Source of the DNA: Rhodobacter sp. CACIA14H1
GTDB taxonomy: Bacteria; Pseudomonadota; Alphaproteobacteria; Rhodobacterales; Rhodobacteraceae
Length of the DNA stretch: 39,944 nt
Assembly (NCBI GenBank): GCA_000500915.1
Contig: AYNO01000011.1
Span: forward strand, 1 to 39,944
Reading direction: 5' to 3'
Shown here: positions 9,093 to 16,948 of the stretch, one piece after another
Numbering within the stretch: position 1 is the stretch's first letter
How the letters are laid out: each line of letters opens with the position of its first letter
Translations under genes and position numbers: made by a program
The notes under the pieces: model-generated
What the model was told of the DNA's origin: nothing
The model's input: only the letters and a program-made list of their open reading frames with translations
Databases searched by the model: none

Positions 9093-10856
9093 ATGTCGTC
9101 AACGACAAGTAGCGGCGAACTGCACCGCGCGCTGGACTGGAAGGGGGCCTTCTGGGTCGCGGCGGGTGTGCCGCCGCTGGTACTGTTTTCCATCGGCGGG
9201 ATTGCGGGCGTGGCGGGACAGGCGGCCTTTGTCGTCTGGATCCTGTCCATGTGCATGGGGTTCCTGCAATCCTTCACCTATGCCGAGATGGCGGGGATGT
9301 TCGGCAACAAGTCGGGCGGGGCGTCGATCTATGGCGCGACGGCATGGCTGCGCTATTCCAAGGCCATCGCGCCGCTGTCGGTGTGGTGCAACTGGTTCGC
9401 CTGGTCGCCGGTGCTGAGTCTGGGCTGTGCGATTGCGGCGGGGTATATCCTGAACGCGCTTTTCCCGATCCCCCATGCGGAAAGCCAGATGGTGGCGGAT
9501 TGGGTGGCGGCGAACCTTGCCAACTATACCGAAACGACGCAGTCGGTGGTGGATTACATGGCCGCCAATGCGGGCGTGACGGCAGCCGATGCGATCAACG
9601 CGGTTGCGGCGGCGGATGGCGTTTCGGCCCTGACCCCCGCGATCCGCGTGTGGGAAGCCTATGCGCTGACCGTTCCGGGTCTGGGGACGCTGCATTTCAA
9701 TTCGACCTTCGTCATCGGCGCGGTGCTGATGCTGATCATCTTCGCGATCCAGCACCGCGGCATCGCCTCGACCGCGAATGCGCAGAAGGTGCTGGCGGTG
9801 ATCGTGCTGGTGCCGCTGTTCCTTGTCGGGATCGTGCCGATCCTGACCGGGTCCATCGACATGATGAACGTCACCCAGATCGTGCCGCCGTCGGTCGCCT
9901 ATGGCGGGGATGTGGGCGCATGGGATATCGGCGGCTGGACCCTGTTCCTTGGCGCGATGTACATCGCGGCCTGGTCCACCTACGGCTTCGAGACGGCGGT
10001 CTGCTATACGGCCGAGATGAAGAACCCCGCGACCGACACGTTCAAGGCGATCTTCTTCTCCGGCCTGCTGTGCATCGTGTTCTTCTTCATGATCCCGTTT
10101 TCCTTCCAGGGTGTGTTCGGGGCGGCGGGTATGCTTGACCCCGGGATCGTGGACGGGACGGGCGTGGGCGCGGCGCTGTCGTCGATGGTGAGCACGTCCA
10201 ACCTGATCGTGCAGATCTTCATCATCCTGATGATCCTTGCGCTGTTCCTTGCGATCATGACGGCGATGGCGGGATCGTCGCGGACGCTGTACCAGGGGTC
10301 GCGGGATGGCTGGCTGCCGAAGTATCTGGGCAAGGTGAACGACCACGGGGCGCCCACCAATGCGATGTGGACGGATCTGGCGTTCAACCTGTTCCTGCTG
10401 GCGCTGGCCTCGGATGCGGGGGGGTATTTCTACGTCCTTGCCATTTCGAACGTCGGGTATCTGACCTTCAACTTCCTGAATCTGAACGCGGGCTGGATAC
10501 ACCGGATCGACTCGGGCCATATCCACCGCCCGTGGAAGGCACCGACTGCGCTGATCGGGCTGAACACGGTGCTGGCCTTCGTGAACGCGCTGTTCCTCGG
10601 GGCCGGGGCGAAGGTCTGGGGCTACGAGAATGCGCTGTGGTCCGGCGTGGTCTTCGCCGCGCTGATCCTGCCGGTGTTCTGGTTCCGCCATTACGTGCAG
10701 GACAAGGGCCAGTTCCCGCCGGAGGCGCTGGAGGATCTTGGCGTGACCAATGGCGATCTGGGGCCGCGGAAGGCAGGGATGCTGCCCTATCTTGCGCTTG
10801 TCGCGGGGGCGGCGGTGGTCCTTTGGGCCAACTGGTTCTTCGTGCTGCCGGGTTGA
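9093..10856 (+). CDS. APC-superfamily permease in the methylamine cluster
   Basis: A 587-residue polytopic inner-membrane transporter with about 12 hydrophobic segments and the N-terminal APC signature region (GVPPLVLFSIGGIAGVAG, FTYAEMAGMFGNKSGGASIY). A long polar loop, about residues 120-200, sits between early membrane segments. Cytoplasmic loop features include SSRTLYQGSRDGWLPKYLGK, typical of amino-acid/polyamine permeases. The ATG at 9093 follows AAGGGAG...AAGGA. It lies between tmm and dmmD, carries the same upstream motif as dmmD, and has its own terminator. Uptake of TMA, DMA, TMAO or a related quaternary amine is a reasonable inference, but the substrate is not shown by sequence. 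Confidence 0.85.
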   Translation: MSSTTSSGELHRALDWKGAFWVAAGVPPLVLFSIGGIAGVAGQAAFVVWILSMCMGFLQSFTYAEMAGMFGNKSGGASIYGATAWLRYSKAIAPLSVWCNWFAWSPVLSLGCAIAAGYILNALFPIPHAESQMVADWVAANLANYTETTQSVVDYMAANAGVTAADAINAVAAADGVSALTPAIRVWEAYALTVPGLGTLHFNSTFVIGAVLMLIIFAIQHRGIASTANAQKVLAVIVLVPLFLVGIVPILTGSIDMMNVTQIVPPSVAYGGDVGAWDIGGWTLFLGAMYIAAWSTYGFETAVCYTAEMKNPATDTFKAIFFSGLLCIVFFFMIPFSFQGVFGAAGMLDPGIVDGTGVGAALSSMVSTSNLIVQIFIILMILALFLAIMTAMAGSSRTLYQGSRDGWLPKYLGKVNDHGAPTNAMWTDLAFNLFLLALASDAGGYFYVLAISNVGYLTFNFLNLNAGWIHRIDSGHIHRPWKAPTALIGLNTVLAFVNALFLGAGAKVWGYENALWSGVVFAALILPVFWFRHYVQDKGQFPPEALEDLGVTNGDLGPRKAGMLPYLALVAGAAVVLWANWFFVLPG

Positions 10857-10876
10857 GAGCGGCATCCGTGCAGGGG

Positions 10877-10900
10877 AAGGGCGGCTTCGGCCGCCCTTTT
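10877..10900 (+). terminator. Terminator of the permease gene
   Basis: Arms AAGGGCGGC and GCCGCCCTT close on a stable TTCG tetraloop and are followed by TT. It separates the permease transcript from dmmD. Confidence 0.9.
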
Positions 10901-11005
10901 CCGTTGCGTGAAGAATCACTCTGCCGCGCCGCAGGGGGACCGAAACGGTGCCGGTTGCCCAAATCGCGGGCGGCGCTGTGTGCGGGGGCGGTGAAGTGGC
11001 CCAGA

Positions 11006-11045
11006 TGTGCGCAAAACTTTCCCTGAGAGGAAAACTTTTTGCACA
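11006..11045. promoter_or_regulatory. Dyad/A-tract operator upstream of dmmD
   Basis: An imperfect inverted repeat. The left arm begins TGTGC at 11006 and ends TTTCC at 11022; the right arm runs from GGAAA at 11029 to GCACA at 11045, with 13 of 17 positions complementary. Inside it, AAAACTTTC, CTGA and AAAAcTTTTT match the permease element at identical spacing. It lies about 70 bases before the dmmD start. Confidence 0.55.
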
Positions 11046-11114
11046 TGAAGGTTGATTTTGGCGGGCGATGGTCTGAAACTGCCTGCAATCAAAAGTCCAT
11101 CGGGAGGGACGAGG

Positions 11115-12251
11115 ATGACAAACTCTTGGCGCTTTTCGACGCTTGGCGACCGCCACCGCGCACTCGGGTCGAAGCTGGAGGACTGGAGCGGGATGGGAAC
11201 CGCCTGGTCCTATGACGGCGATCCGGACGCGGAATACATGGCCATCCGCACCAAGGCGGGGCTGATGGATGTGTCGGGTCTGAAGAAGGTCCACATCACG
11301 GGTCCGGCGGCCAGCCATGTGATCGAACGCGCGACGACGCGGAACATGGAAAAGCTGATGCCGGGGCGGTCGGTCTATGCGACCATGCTGAACGATCAGG
11401 GCAAGTTCATCGACGACTGCGTGATCTACCGCCTTGCGCCCAACGCCTTCATGGTGGTCCACGGGTCGGGCGGTGCGCATGAGCAGCTGACCATGGCCGC
11501 GACGGGGCGCGACGTGTCGATCCGTTTCGACGACAACACGCATGACCTGTCGCTGCAGGGGCCGCTGGCGGTGGAATATCTGGAAAAGCACGTTCCGGGC
11601 ATCCGGCAGCTTCCCTATTTCGCGCATATGCAGACCAGCCTGTTCGGCAAGCCCGCGATGATCTCGCGCACCGGCTATACGGGCGAGCGGGGGTATGAGC
11701 TGTTCGTGCGCGGGCAGGATGCGCCGATGATCTGGGACCGCATCCTGGACGAGGGGAAGGGGATGGGCATCATTCCCTGCCGCTTCACCACGCTGGACCT
11801 GCTGCGGACGGAAAGCTACCTGCTGTTCTTCCCCTATGACAATTCCGAGATGTATCCGTTCGAGAACGAGGGTCCCGGCGACACTCTGTGGGAGCTGGGC
11901 CTCGACTTCACCGTGTCGCCCGGCAAGGTGGGCTTCCGCGGGGCCGAGGAGCATTACCGGCTGAAGGGCAAGGAGCGGTTCAAGATCTGGGGCCTGAAGA
12001 TGGAAGGCACCAACCCGCCCGGCAACGGGGCGCCGGTCTTCCGCGACGGCAAGCAGGTCGGGCTGGTGACGCAGGCGATGTATTCGCCGCTGAACAAGCA
12101 CAACATCGCCATCGCCCGCCTGCCGGTCGATTGCGCCAACAACGGCACGAAGCTGGTGGTGAACTGCGCGACGCACGGGGAAATCCCGGCGGTGACGCAT
12201 TCGATGCCTTTCTACGACGTCGAAAAGAAGCGCCGGACGGCGAAGGACTGA
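11115..12251 (+). CDS. dmmD: GcvT-family aminomethyltransferase-like subunit of dimethylamine monooxygenase
   Basis: A 378-residue protein of the GcvT/DmdA fold, which binds tetrahydrofolate. Family blocks include GLMDVSGLKKVHITGPAA, ISRTGYTGERGYELFV and the C-terminal GKQVGLVTQAMYSPLNKHNI. In dmmDABC clusters this subunit is thought to channel the methyl carbon released from dimethylamine to tetrahydrofolate. The ATG at 11115 follows GGGAGG at 11103-11108. It is the first gene of the apparent dmmDABC-regulator operon. A stable hairpin sits between it and dmmA. A DMSP demethylase (DmdA) is a relative, but the immediate context with dmmABC favours DmmD. Confidence 0.85.
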   Translation: MTNSWRFSTLGDRHRALGSKLEDWSGMGTAWSYDGDPDAEYMAIRTKAGLMDVSGLKKVHITGPAASHVIERATTRNMEKLMPGRSVYATMLNDQGKFIDDCVIYRLAPNAFMVVHGSGGAHEQLTMAATGRDVSIRFDDNTHDLSLQGPLAVEYLEKHVPGIRQLPYFAHMQTSLFGKPAMISRTGYTGERGYELFVRGQDAPMIWDRILDEGKGMGIIPCRFTTLDLLRTESYLLFFPYDNSEMYPFENEGPGDTLWELGLDFTVSPGKVGFRGAEEHYRLKGKERFKIWGLKMEGTNPPGNGAPVFRDGKQVGLVTQAMYSPLNKHNIAIARLPVDCANNGTKLVVNCATHGEIPAVTHSMPFYDVEKKRRTAKD

Positions 12252-12259
12252 CACGACGG

Positions 12260-12287
12260 GGGCGCACCGTGGGAACAGGGTGCGCCC
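12260..12287 (+). terminator. Intercistronic hairpin between dmmD and dmmA
   Basis: Arms GGGCGCACC (12260-12268) and GGTGCGCCC (12279-12287) enclose a 10-base loop, followed only by TTC. The poor T-tract suggests a partial terminator or a stabiliser of the dmmD message that sets subunit ratios, rather than a full stop. Confidence 0.55.
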
Positions 12288-12323
12288 TTCATGCAACCGG
12301 GACCAGCCGGAACTGACAGGACC

Positions 12324-12947
12324 ATGAGCCAGACAGTGTTTGAAAAGTCGATCCGCAGCCGCCCCGTCTATGGCGTGCTGCAACCGCGGGCAGGGACCGC
12401 GCATCTTTGCGTGGCCGACGGAGAGGGGGCGGATGCGATCTGCGACCTGTTCGCCCGGGCCGGTGCGGAGGCGCCCGCGATGCTGGCGCGCACGCATGTC
12501 ATCTATGTGCCGAGCAGCGCGAACGGCACCGACCGTTTCGACCGGCTGGAGCGGCTGGGTGCCGCGCAGTGCCATCGCAGCCCGACCTTCTGGGCCGCCG
12601 AGCCGCGGCTGAGGAAGGTTCTGGCCGATGCCCATATGGGGTTGCAGGTCTATCTGGCGGGGACCGAGACGCTGATCGGGCTGGCGCAGCGCGACGTGAT
12701 GGAGGCGGGGCTGCCGCATGACGCCGTGCAGACCGAGCATCGCGGGTCGCTGGCGCGGCGGGTGCAGTGCGTCCATTGCAAGGGCATCACCGAGAATGTG
12801 ACGACCGACCCCTTCGTCTGTTCGCATTGCGGGCTGAACCTGTTCGTCCGCGACCATTACTCGCGCCGTCTGGCGGCGTTCCAGGGCGTGAACATTGATG
12901 CCGAGGACCCGGGTCAGGTGCCTCCGGCGGTGGAGCGGTTCAAATGA
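12324..12947 (+). CDS. dmmA: Dimethylamine monooxygenase subunit DmmA
   Basis: A 207-residue protein. The C-terminus has a zinc-ribbon-like four-cysteine motif, QCVHCKG then FVCSHCGLNLFVRDHYSRRL, which could bind zinc or a rubredoxin-type iron. The N-terminal two thirds (THVIYVPSSANGTDRF and following) resemble a nucleotide-binding or flavodoxin-like core, without a motif I can name. The DmmA family is known only from dimethylamine monooxygenase clusters, where it works with the reductase DmmB and the haem subunit DmmC. Its stop overlaps the dmmB start by 4 bases (ATGA), indicating translational coupling. The ATG at 12324 begins a compact N-terminus; an upstream in-frame ATG at 12291 overlaps the hairpin tail. 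Confidence 0.83.
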   Translation: MSQTVFEKSIRSRPVYGVLQPRAGTAHLCVADGEGADAICDLFARAGAEAPAMLARTHVIYVPSSANGTDRFDRLERLGAAQCHRSPTFWAAEPRLRKVLADAHMGLQVYLAGTETLIGLAQRDVMEAGLPHDAVQTEHRGSLARRVQCVHCKGITENVTTDPFVCSHCGLNLFVRDHYSRRLAAFQGVNIDAEDPGQVPPAVERFK

Positions 12948-13909
12948 GCGTGGGCGCACCGAAACTGGATGTGGTCGTGGCCGAGGTGGTGGAGGTCAAC
13001 GACCTGATCAAGCGGTTCCGCTTCGAGCGGGTCGGTGGCGGGGACATGCCGCATTTTTCCGGCGGGTCGCATGTGGTGGTCGAGATGGACGACCACGGCA
13101 CGCGGCGGTTGAACCCCTATTCGCTGATGTCGGACCCTTCGGACACCAAGGGATACGAGATCTCCGTCCGGCGCGACGATGTGGGGCGGGGCGGGTCGCT
13201 GTTCCTGCATCGCCACGTTTCGGCAGGGATGCGGATGCAGATCGGGCATCCGGTGAACCTGTTTCCGCCGGATGCGCGGGCAAGGAAGCACCTGATGCTG
13301 GCGGGCGGGATCGGGATCACGCCCTTCATGTCGATGATGGCGCAGCTTGCCCCGATGGGGCAGAGGTTCGAATTGCACTATGCCGTGCGGTCCGAGGCGC
13401 TGGGTGCCTATGTGGACCGTCTGCGGGACCGCTATGGCGAGCGGGTGCATGTCTATGTGGACGAGCGGGGCGAGGCGATCGACCTGCGGACCCTGCTGTC
13501 CACGCAGCCGCTTGGCACGCATCTCTATGTCTGCGGACCCAAGGGGATGATCGAATGGGTCAAGGCCACGGCAGCAGGGATGGGCTGGCCTGCCAATACC
13601 GTCCATTCCGAAGAATTCCTTGCCCCGCCTGTGGGCCAGCCCTTCGAGGTGGAACTGGCGGCCACCGGCAAGACCATCAAGGTCGGTGCGGCGCAATCGA
13701 TCCTCGAGGCGATGGAGGCGGCAGGAGTGGATGCGCCCTATCTGTGCCGCGGCGGGGCCTGCGGGCAGTGCGAGACGAATGTGGTCCGTTGCGACGGCCA
13801 TATCCACCATCACGACCACTGGCTTTCCGATGCTGACAAGGCGTCGGGAACCAAGATCATGCCATGTGTGTCGCGGTTCGAGGGCAAATCCCTCGTCCTT
13901 GACCGATAG
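12944..13909 (+). CDS. dmmB: Dimethylamine monooxygenase reductase DmmB (PDR/VanB type)
   Basis: A 321-residue electron-transfer flavoprotein of the phthalate dioxygenase reductase class. The flavin-binding domain carries LNPYSLMSDPSD, the NAD(P)H domain carries LAGGIGITPFMSMMAQ, and the C-terminal plant-type [2Fe-2S] ferredoxin domain carries CRGGACGQC plus the distal cysteine in IMPCVSR. It would pass electrons from NAD(P)H to the haem subunit DmmC. A histidine-rich patch (GHIHHHDHWLSD) lies between the ferredoxin cysteines; related reductases often have HxDxxLSD there. Overlap with dmmA and a 9-base gap to dmmC indicate one operon. Confidence 0.88.
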   Translation: MSVGAPKLDVVVAEVVEVNDLIKRFRFERVGGGDMPHFSGGSHVVVEMDDHGTRRLNPYSLMSDPSDTKGYEISVRRDDVGRGGSLFLHRHVSAGMRMQIGHPVNLFPPDARARKHLMLAGGIGITPFMSMMAQLAPMGQRFELHYAVRSEALGAYVDRLRDRYGERVHVYVDERGEAIDLRTLLSTQPLGTHLYVCGPKGMIEWVKATAAGMGWPANTVHSEEFLAPPVGQPFEVELAATGKTIKVGAAQSILEAMEAAGVDAPYLCRGGACGQCETNVVRCDGHIHHHDHWLSDADKASGTKIMPCVSRFEGKSLVLDR

Positions 13910-13918
13910 GAGGACGCT

Positions 13919-14962
13919 ATGGGTTTCGAGTTCAACAACGAGACGTTCCGCAACGATTTCACCTTCCGCAACTCGGAGCGTGCGATCCGGCGCTTTCCGT
14001 TCCCCTTCGACCGTGATGACTACATGTATTCGGTCAACATGGAGCCGCATGTGCCCGGGCGGCCGGGGTCGGTGTTCGAACATGCCTTCGACGTGGACGA
14101 GCATTATCTGGCCGAGATGCGCGACCGCGAGCTGGTGCTGAAGGAGGACCCGCTGCGCTGCCAGTCGCTGCCGCATATGGAACTGGCGGGTTGGGACCTG
14201 CTGGAACTGATCATGGAGAGCAAGGCGCGGGATTATCCCCACTGGTTCGAGTTGCACCGGAACGGCAACCGCTGGCACTGGATCAACAAGCCGATGCAGA
14301 TCGAGCAGAAGTTCACCTTCCTCGATCCCTCCACCCTGCCTTACGGGCCGATGGAATACATCACGCGCCAGACGCAGGGGGATTTCACGCTGCAGGACCA
14401 GCGGGACGAAAACCTGTGGATCGAAGCGGGGATGGTGACGACGCAGGCGGACTGGTCGCTGGATTTCGACATCGGGATGGGGTTCCACGAATGGCACGCC
14501 CCCGTGCCGCTGGCGCATGAGAAGGGCGTCTTCGACCGGGCGCTGAAATTCCTGCTGAAACTGCAGCACGGGGCGCCGGTGCGGCGGTTCAACTGGACGA
14601 TGACGGTGGACCCGCTGCTGGATACCAGCCCCGAGAATTACCCCAAATGGGGCCCGACGCGCACCGAACTGACGATGGAGAACCTTGGCCAGCGCCAGCA
14701 TCTGCGGGTGGAGTTGCAGACGCTGTGGCGGCTGCCGCGGTCGAATGCCATCGCCTTCCCGATCCGCTGCTATCTGATCAAGTTCGAAGAGCTTGTGACG
14801 CAGCCGAAATGGGCACGGCGCCTGCATCGGGTGGTGCGGGACATCCATCCCGACCTGGCGGCCTACAAGGGCTTCTTGCGCAACCGCGACTTGATGGCGA
14901 AATGGCTGTCGCAATATGACGACGGGGCGCCCACCTCGCCGGGGTGGTGGCCGGAGGACTGA
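13919..14962 (+). CDS. dmmC: Dimethylamine monooxygenase haem subunit DmmC (DUF3445)
   Basis: A 347-residue member of the haem-dependent oxidative N-demethylase family (DUF3445). It is the catalytic subunit expected to hydroxylate dimethylamine, yielding methylamine and formaldehyde. Family-like blocks include NMEPHVPGRPGSVFEHAFDV, HWFELHRNGNRWHWINKP, LPYGPMEYITRQTQGDFTLQ and LRVELQTLWRLPRSNAIAFP. No signal peptide or membrane span is seen, so it is cytoplasmic. GGAGG sits just before the ATG (TAGGAGGACGCTATG). It is the last catalytic gene before the cluster regulator, 25 bases away. Confidence 0.87.
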   Translation: MGFEFNNETFRNDFTFRNSERAIRRFPFPFDRDDYMYSVNMEPHVPGRPGSVFEHAFDVDEHYLAEMRDRELVLKEDPLRCQSLPHMELAGWDLLELIMESKARDYPHWFELHRNGNRWHWINKPMQIEQKFTFLDPSTLPYGPMEYITRQTQGDFTLQDQRDENLWIEAGMVTTQADWSLDFDIGMGFHEWHAPVPLAHEKGVFDRALKFLLKLQHGAPVRRFNWTMTVDPLLDTSPENYPKWGPTRTELTMENLGQRQHLRVELQTLWRLPRSNAIAFPIRCYLIKFEELVTQPKWARRLHRVVRDIHPDLAAYKGFLRNRDLMAKWLSQYDDGAPTSPGWWPED

Positions 14963-14987
14963 ACGGGGGCAGGGGAGGGCCGCCGCG

Positions 14988-15995
14988 ATGATGGATAGCG
15001 CACAGCCGACCACGCTGGGTTTCCTGCTGTTTCCGGGATTTCCCATGGCCTGCCTGACCTCGGCCATCGAACCGCTGCGGGCTGCGAACGAGATCGTGGG
15101 CCGCCGCGAATTCGCCTGGAAGCTGGTGGCCGAGGAGGCCGCGCCCGTGCGGTCGTCCGCAGAGGTGAAGTTCGATCCGGACGCGACACTCAGCGATGTG
15201 GGCACGCTGGACTACCTGTTCTTCCTGTCGATGCCGCAATCGGATTTCGTGCATCCCAAGCGGTCCAATGCGCAGGTGCGGTGGATGGACCGGTCGGGTG
15301 TCGTGCTGGGCGGGTTTTCCGGGGGCATCTTTCCGCTGGTGCGGGCGGGGGTGATGGGCGGGCATGTCTGCTCTGTCCACTGGTGCTATGACGCGGCCTT
15401 CAAAGCCGAATTTCCGGATATCGCCGCCAGCCAGTCGGTGATCATCCGTGACCGGCGGCGGCATACGGCGTCCGGCGCCGGGGCCGTCTTCGACATGATG
15501 CTGCGGCTGATCGAGGAAAAGCTCGGGCGCGACACGATGACCGAGGTGGCCTGCTGGTTCCAGCATCCCTTCGTGCGGGCGGATGATGCGTCGCAGAAGG
15601 TGCCGGTGCAGAAACGGGGCGGGACGGATGACATGCTGCCCGACACGATCCGGCAGGCGATACAGGTGTTTTCCGACCATATCGAAGACCCGGTGCAGAT
15701 TTCGGACGTGGCCGAGGCGCTGGGGATTTCCGATCGGCATCTGGAGCGGAGCTTCAAGCAGGCGACGGGGCAGAGTCCGTTGAAATACTACCGTCTGATG
15801 CGGTTGAAGAAGGCGCGGCAGAAGGTGCTGTATTCCACCCAGTCGATCACCGAGATCGCGCTGTCCGTGGGCTATGCCAGTTCCACCCCGATGACGCGGC
15901 ACTATGCCGAGGCCTTCGGGGTGAACCCCGCCGATGAACGGCGGCGGCTGGTGGGGCTGCGCGGCCTGGCGGGGGCGTTGCCGCCGTCCGAGTGA
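14988..15995 (+). CDS. GlxA-family transcriptional regulator (DJ-1/PfpI plus AraC HTH)
   Basis: A 335-residue regulator. Residues about 10-190 form a class-I glutamine-amidotransferase-like sensory domain (TLGFLLFPGFPMACLTSAIE, ASGAGAVFDMMLRLIEEKLG). The C-terminal 100 residues hold the two AraC-type helix-turn-helix motifs (VAEALGISDRHLERSFKQAT, ITEIALSVGYASSTPMTRHY). Relatives such as GbdR, CdhR and SouR activate catabolism of glycine betaine, carnitine and sarcosine, all methylated amines. It follows dmmC by 25 bases on the same strand, with GGGAGG before the start. It is therefore the best candidate for the protein binding the shared motif upstream of tmm, the permease and dmmD; that pairing is inference. 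Confidence 0.88.
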   Translation: MMDSAQPTTLGFLLFPGFPMACLTSAIEPLRAANEIVGRREFAWKLVAEEAAPVRSSAEVKFDPDATLSDVGTLDYLFFLSMPQSDFVHPKRSNAQVRWMDRSGVVLGGFSGGIFPLVRAGVMGGHVCSVHWCYDAAFKAEFPDIAASQSVIIRDRRRHTASGAGAVFDMMLRLIEEKLGRDTMTEVACWFQHPFVRADDASQKVPVQKRGGTDDMLPDTIRQAIQVFSDHIEDPVQISDVAEALGISDRHLERSFKQATGQSPLKYYRLMRLKKARQKVLYSTQSITEIALSVGYASSTPMTRHYAEAFGVNPADERRRLVGLRGLAGALPPSE

Positions 15996-15996
15996 C

Positions 15997-16839
15997 CTAG
16001 GCCAGGCCGAGCGCCGCGATTCCGGCAAAGACCAGCGCGACGCCGCCCCATTGGGCGGGGCGCATGGGTTCGTGCAGGAATTTCCATGCCAGCAGGATGG
16101 TGACGATCCCGAAGATCGACGAGGCGACGGCGGCGTATTCGGCGTTCGGCAGGCCTCCCGCCAGCGTGACGGTGGTCAACGCACCGACATCGAGAAAGCC
16201 CATGATCAGGAGCGAGGGCCATATGGCGGCAAGTCCGCCGCTGCCGGGGCGGCGCTGCAGCAGCCAGACCAGCGCGACGGCAAGGGCGGTCAGGCGGGTG
16301 ATCGCGGCGACGGGAAGGTGGGCGCCGGTTTCCGCAGACCATTGCGCCAGGCCGAAGGTCAGGGCGAAGGACAGCGAGGCGAGCGCGGCCCAGAGCGCCG
16401 CGGCAAGGCGGCTGCCGGAGGAGGCGCCGCCTTCCCCCCGCGCCACGACGGCCACGCCAGCGACCACGGCAAGGACCGCAAGCCATTCCTGCCCGCCCGC
16501 AGGATTGCCGCGCGCGACGGAGAAAAGCACCGAAAGGACGGGATAGGCCCCGCAGATGGGGGCGACCAGCGACACGGGGCCGATGGTGAAGGCGCGGTAG
16601 AGCCCGATATTGGCCGAGACGGAGGTGATACCCGCCGCCACCGCCAGCACCATCTGCTGCGGGCCGATCGCCTGCCATCCCCCCGCCAGCAGGGCGACGG
16701 GAATCAGGGGCAGCAGCCCGAAAAGCGTGACGGTGGCGAACATCGCCGCCACATCCGCCCGCCCGCCGATGCGCCGGATCGTGAAATCGTGCAGACCCCA
16801 GCACAGCGCGGCAACAAGCCCCAGTGTCAGTGAAATCAT
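15997..16839 (-). CDS. DMT-superfamily (EamA-type) transporter
   Basis: A 280-residue membrane protein with ten predicted hydrophobic helices in two five-helix halves, the EamA/drug-metabolite-transporter plan. The N-terminus MISLTLGLVAALCWGLHDF and the second-half start AALWAALASLSFALTFGLAQ are characteristic. The C-terminus WGGVALVFAGIAALGLA lacks a tail. It converges on the GlxA-type regulator with stops one base apart, and is divergent from tdm across a 109-base gap. The substrate is unknown. Its place inside the methylamine island may mean export of an intermediate, but nothing in the sequence proves that. Confidence 0.82.
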   Translation of the reverse strand: MISLTLGLVAALCWGLHDFTIRRIGGRADVAAMFATVTLFGLLPLIPVALLAGGWQAIGPQQMVLAVAAGITSVSANIGLYRAFTIGPVSLVAPICGAYPVLSVLFSVARGNPAGGQEWLAVLAVVAGVAVVARGEGGASSGSRLAAALWAALASLSFALTFGLAQWSAETGAHLPVAAITRLTALAVALVWLLQRRPGSGGLAAIWPSLLIMGFLDVGALTTVTLAGGLPNAEYAAVASSIFGIVTILLAWKFLHEPMRPAQWGGVALVFAGIAALGLA

Positions 16840-16902
16840 CGGTTCCGCCCCGTTTCGCCCATCATCGCGCTTGCCCGACGAGGATGCTCCATATATTCTT
16901 TA

Positions 16903-16920
16903 TGTGAAACAGATTTTACA
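16903..16920. promoter_or_regulatory. Short dyad upstream of tdm
   Basis: Arms TGTGAAA (16903-16909) and TTTTACA (16914-16920) differ from a perfect inverted repeat at one position, around a 4-base centre. It lies in the only AT-rich patch between the divergent DMT transporter and tdm. Similarity to the motif before tmm and dmmD is weak. Confidence 0.35.
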
Positions 16921-16948
16921 CTCATGCAACTCTGCGGGGGCTGCGCCG

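Noticed and set aside
11115-12251. DMSP demethylase DmdA
   Set aside because: It shares the GcvT fold, but adjacency and probable co-transcription with dmmABC make the DmmD assignment better.
9099-12959. A 1286-codon open frame on the minus strand
   Set aside because: It is antisense to the permease, dmmD and dmmA, is low-complexity Arg/His/Pro-rich, and arises because G/C third positions remove stops.
15997-16839. The DMT transporter as a known methylamine exporter
   Set aside because: Only its location suggests this; the family transports many substrates and no motif is specific.
16903-16920. A fourth copy of the tmm/dmmD motif before tdm
   Set aside because: It shares AT richness and a GAAA..TTTT pattern, but spacing and blocks do not match well enough.
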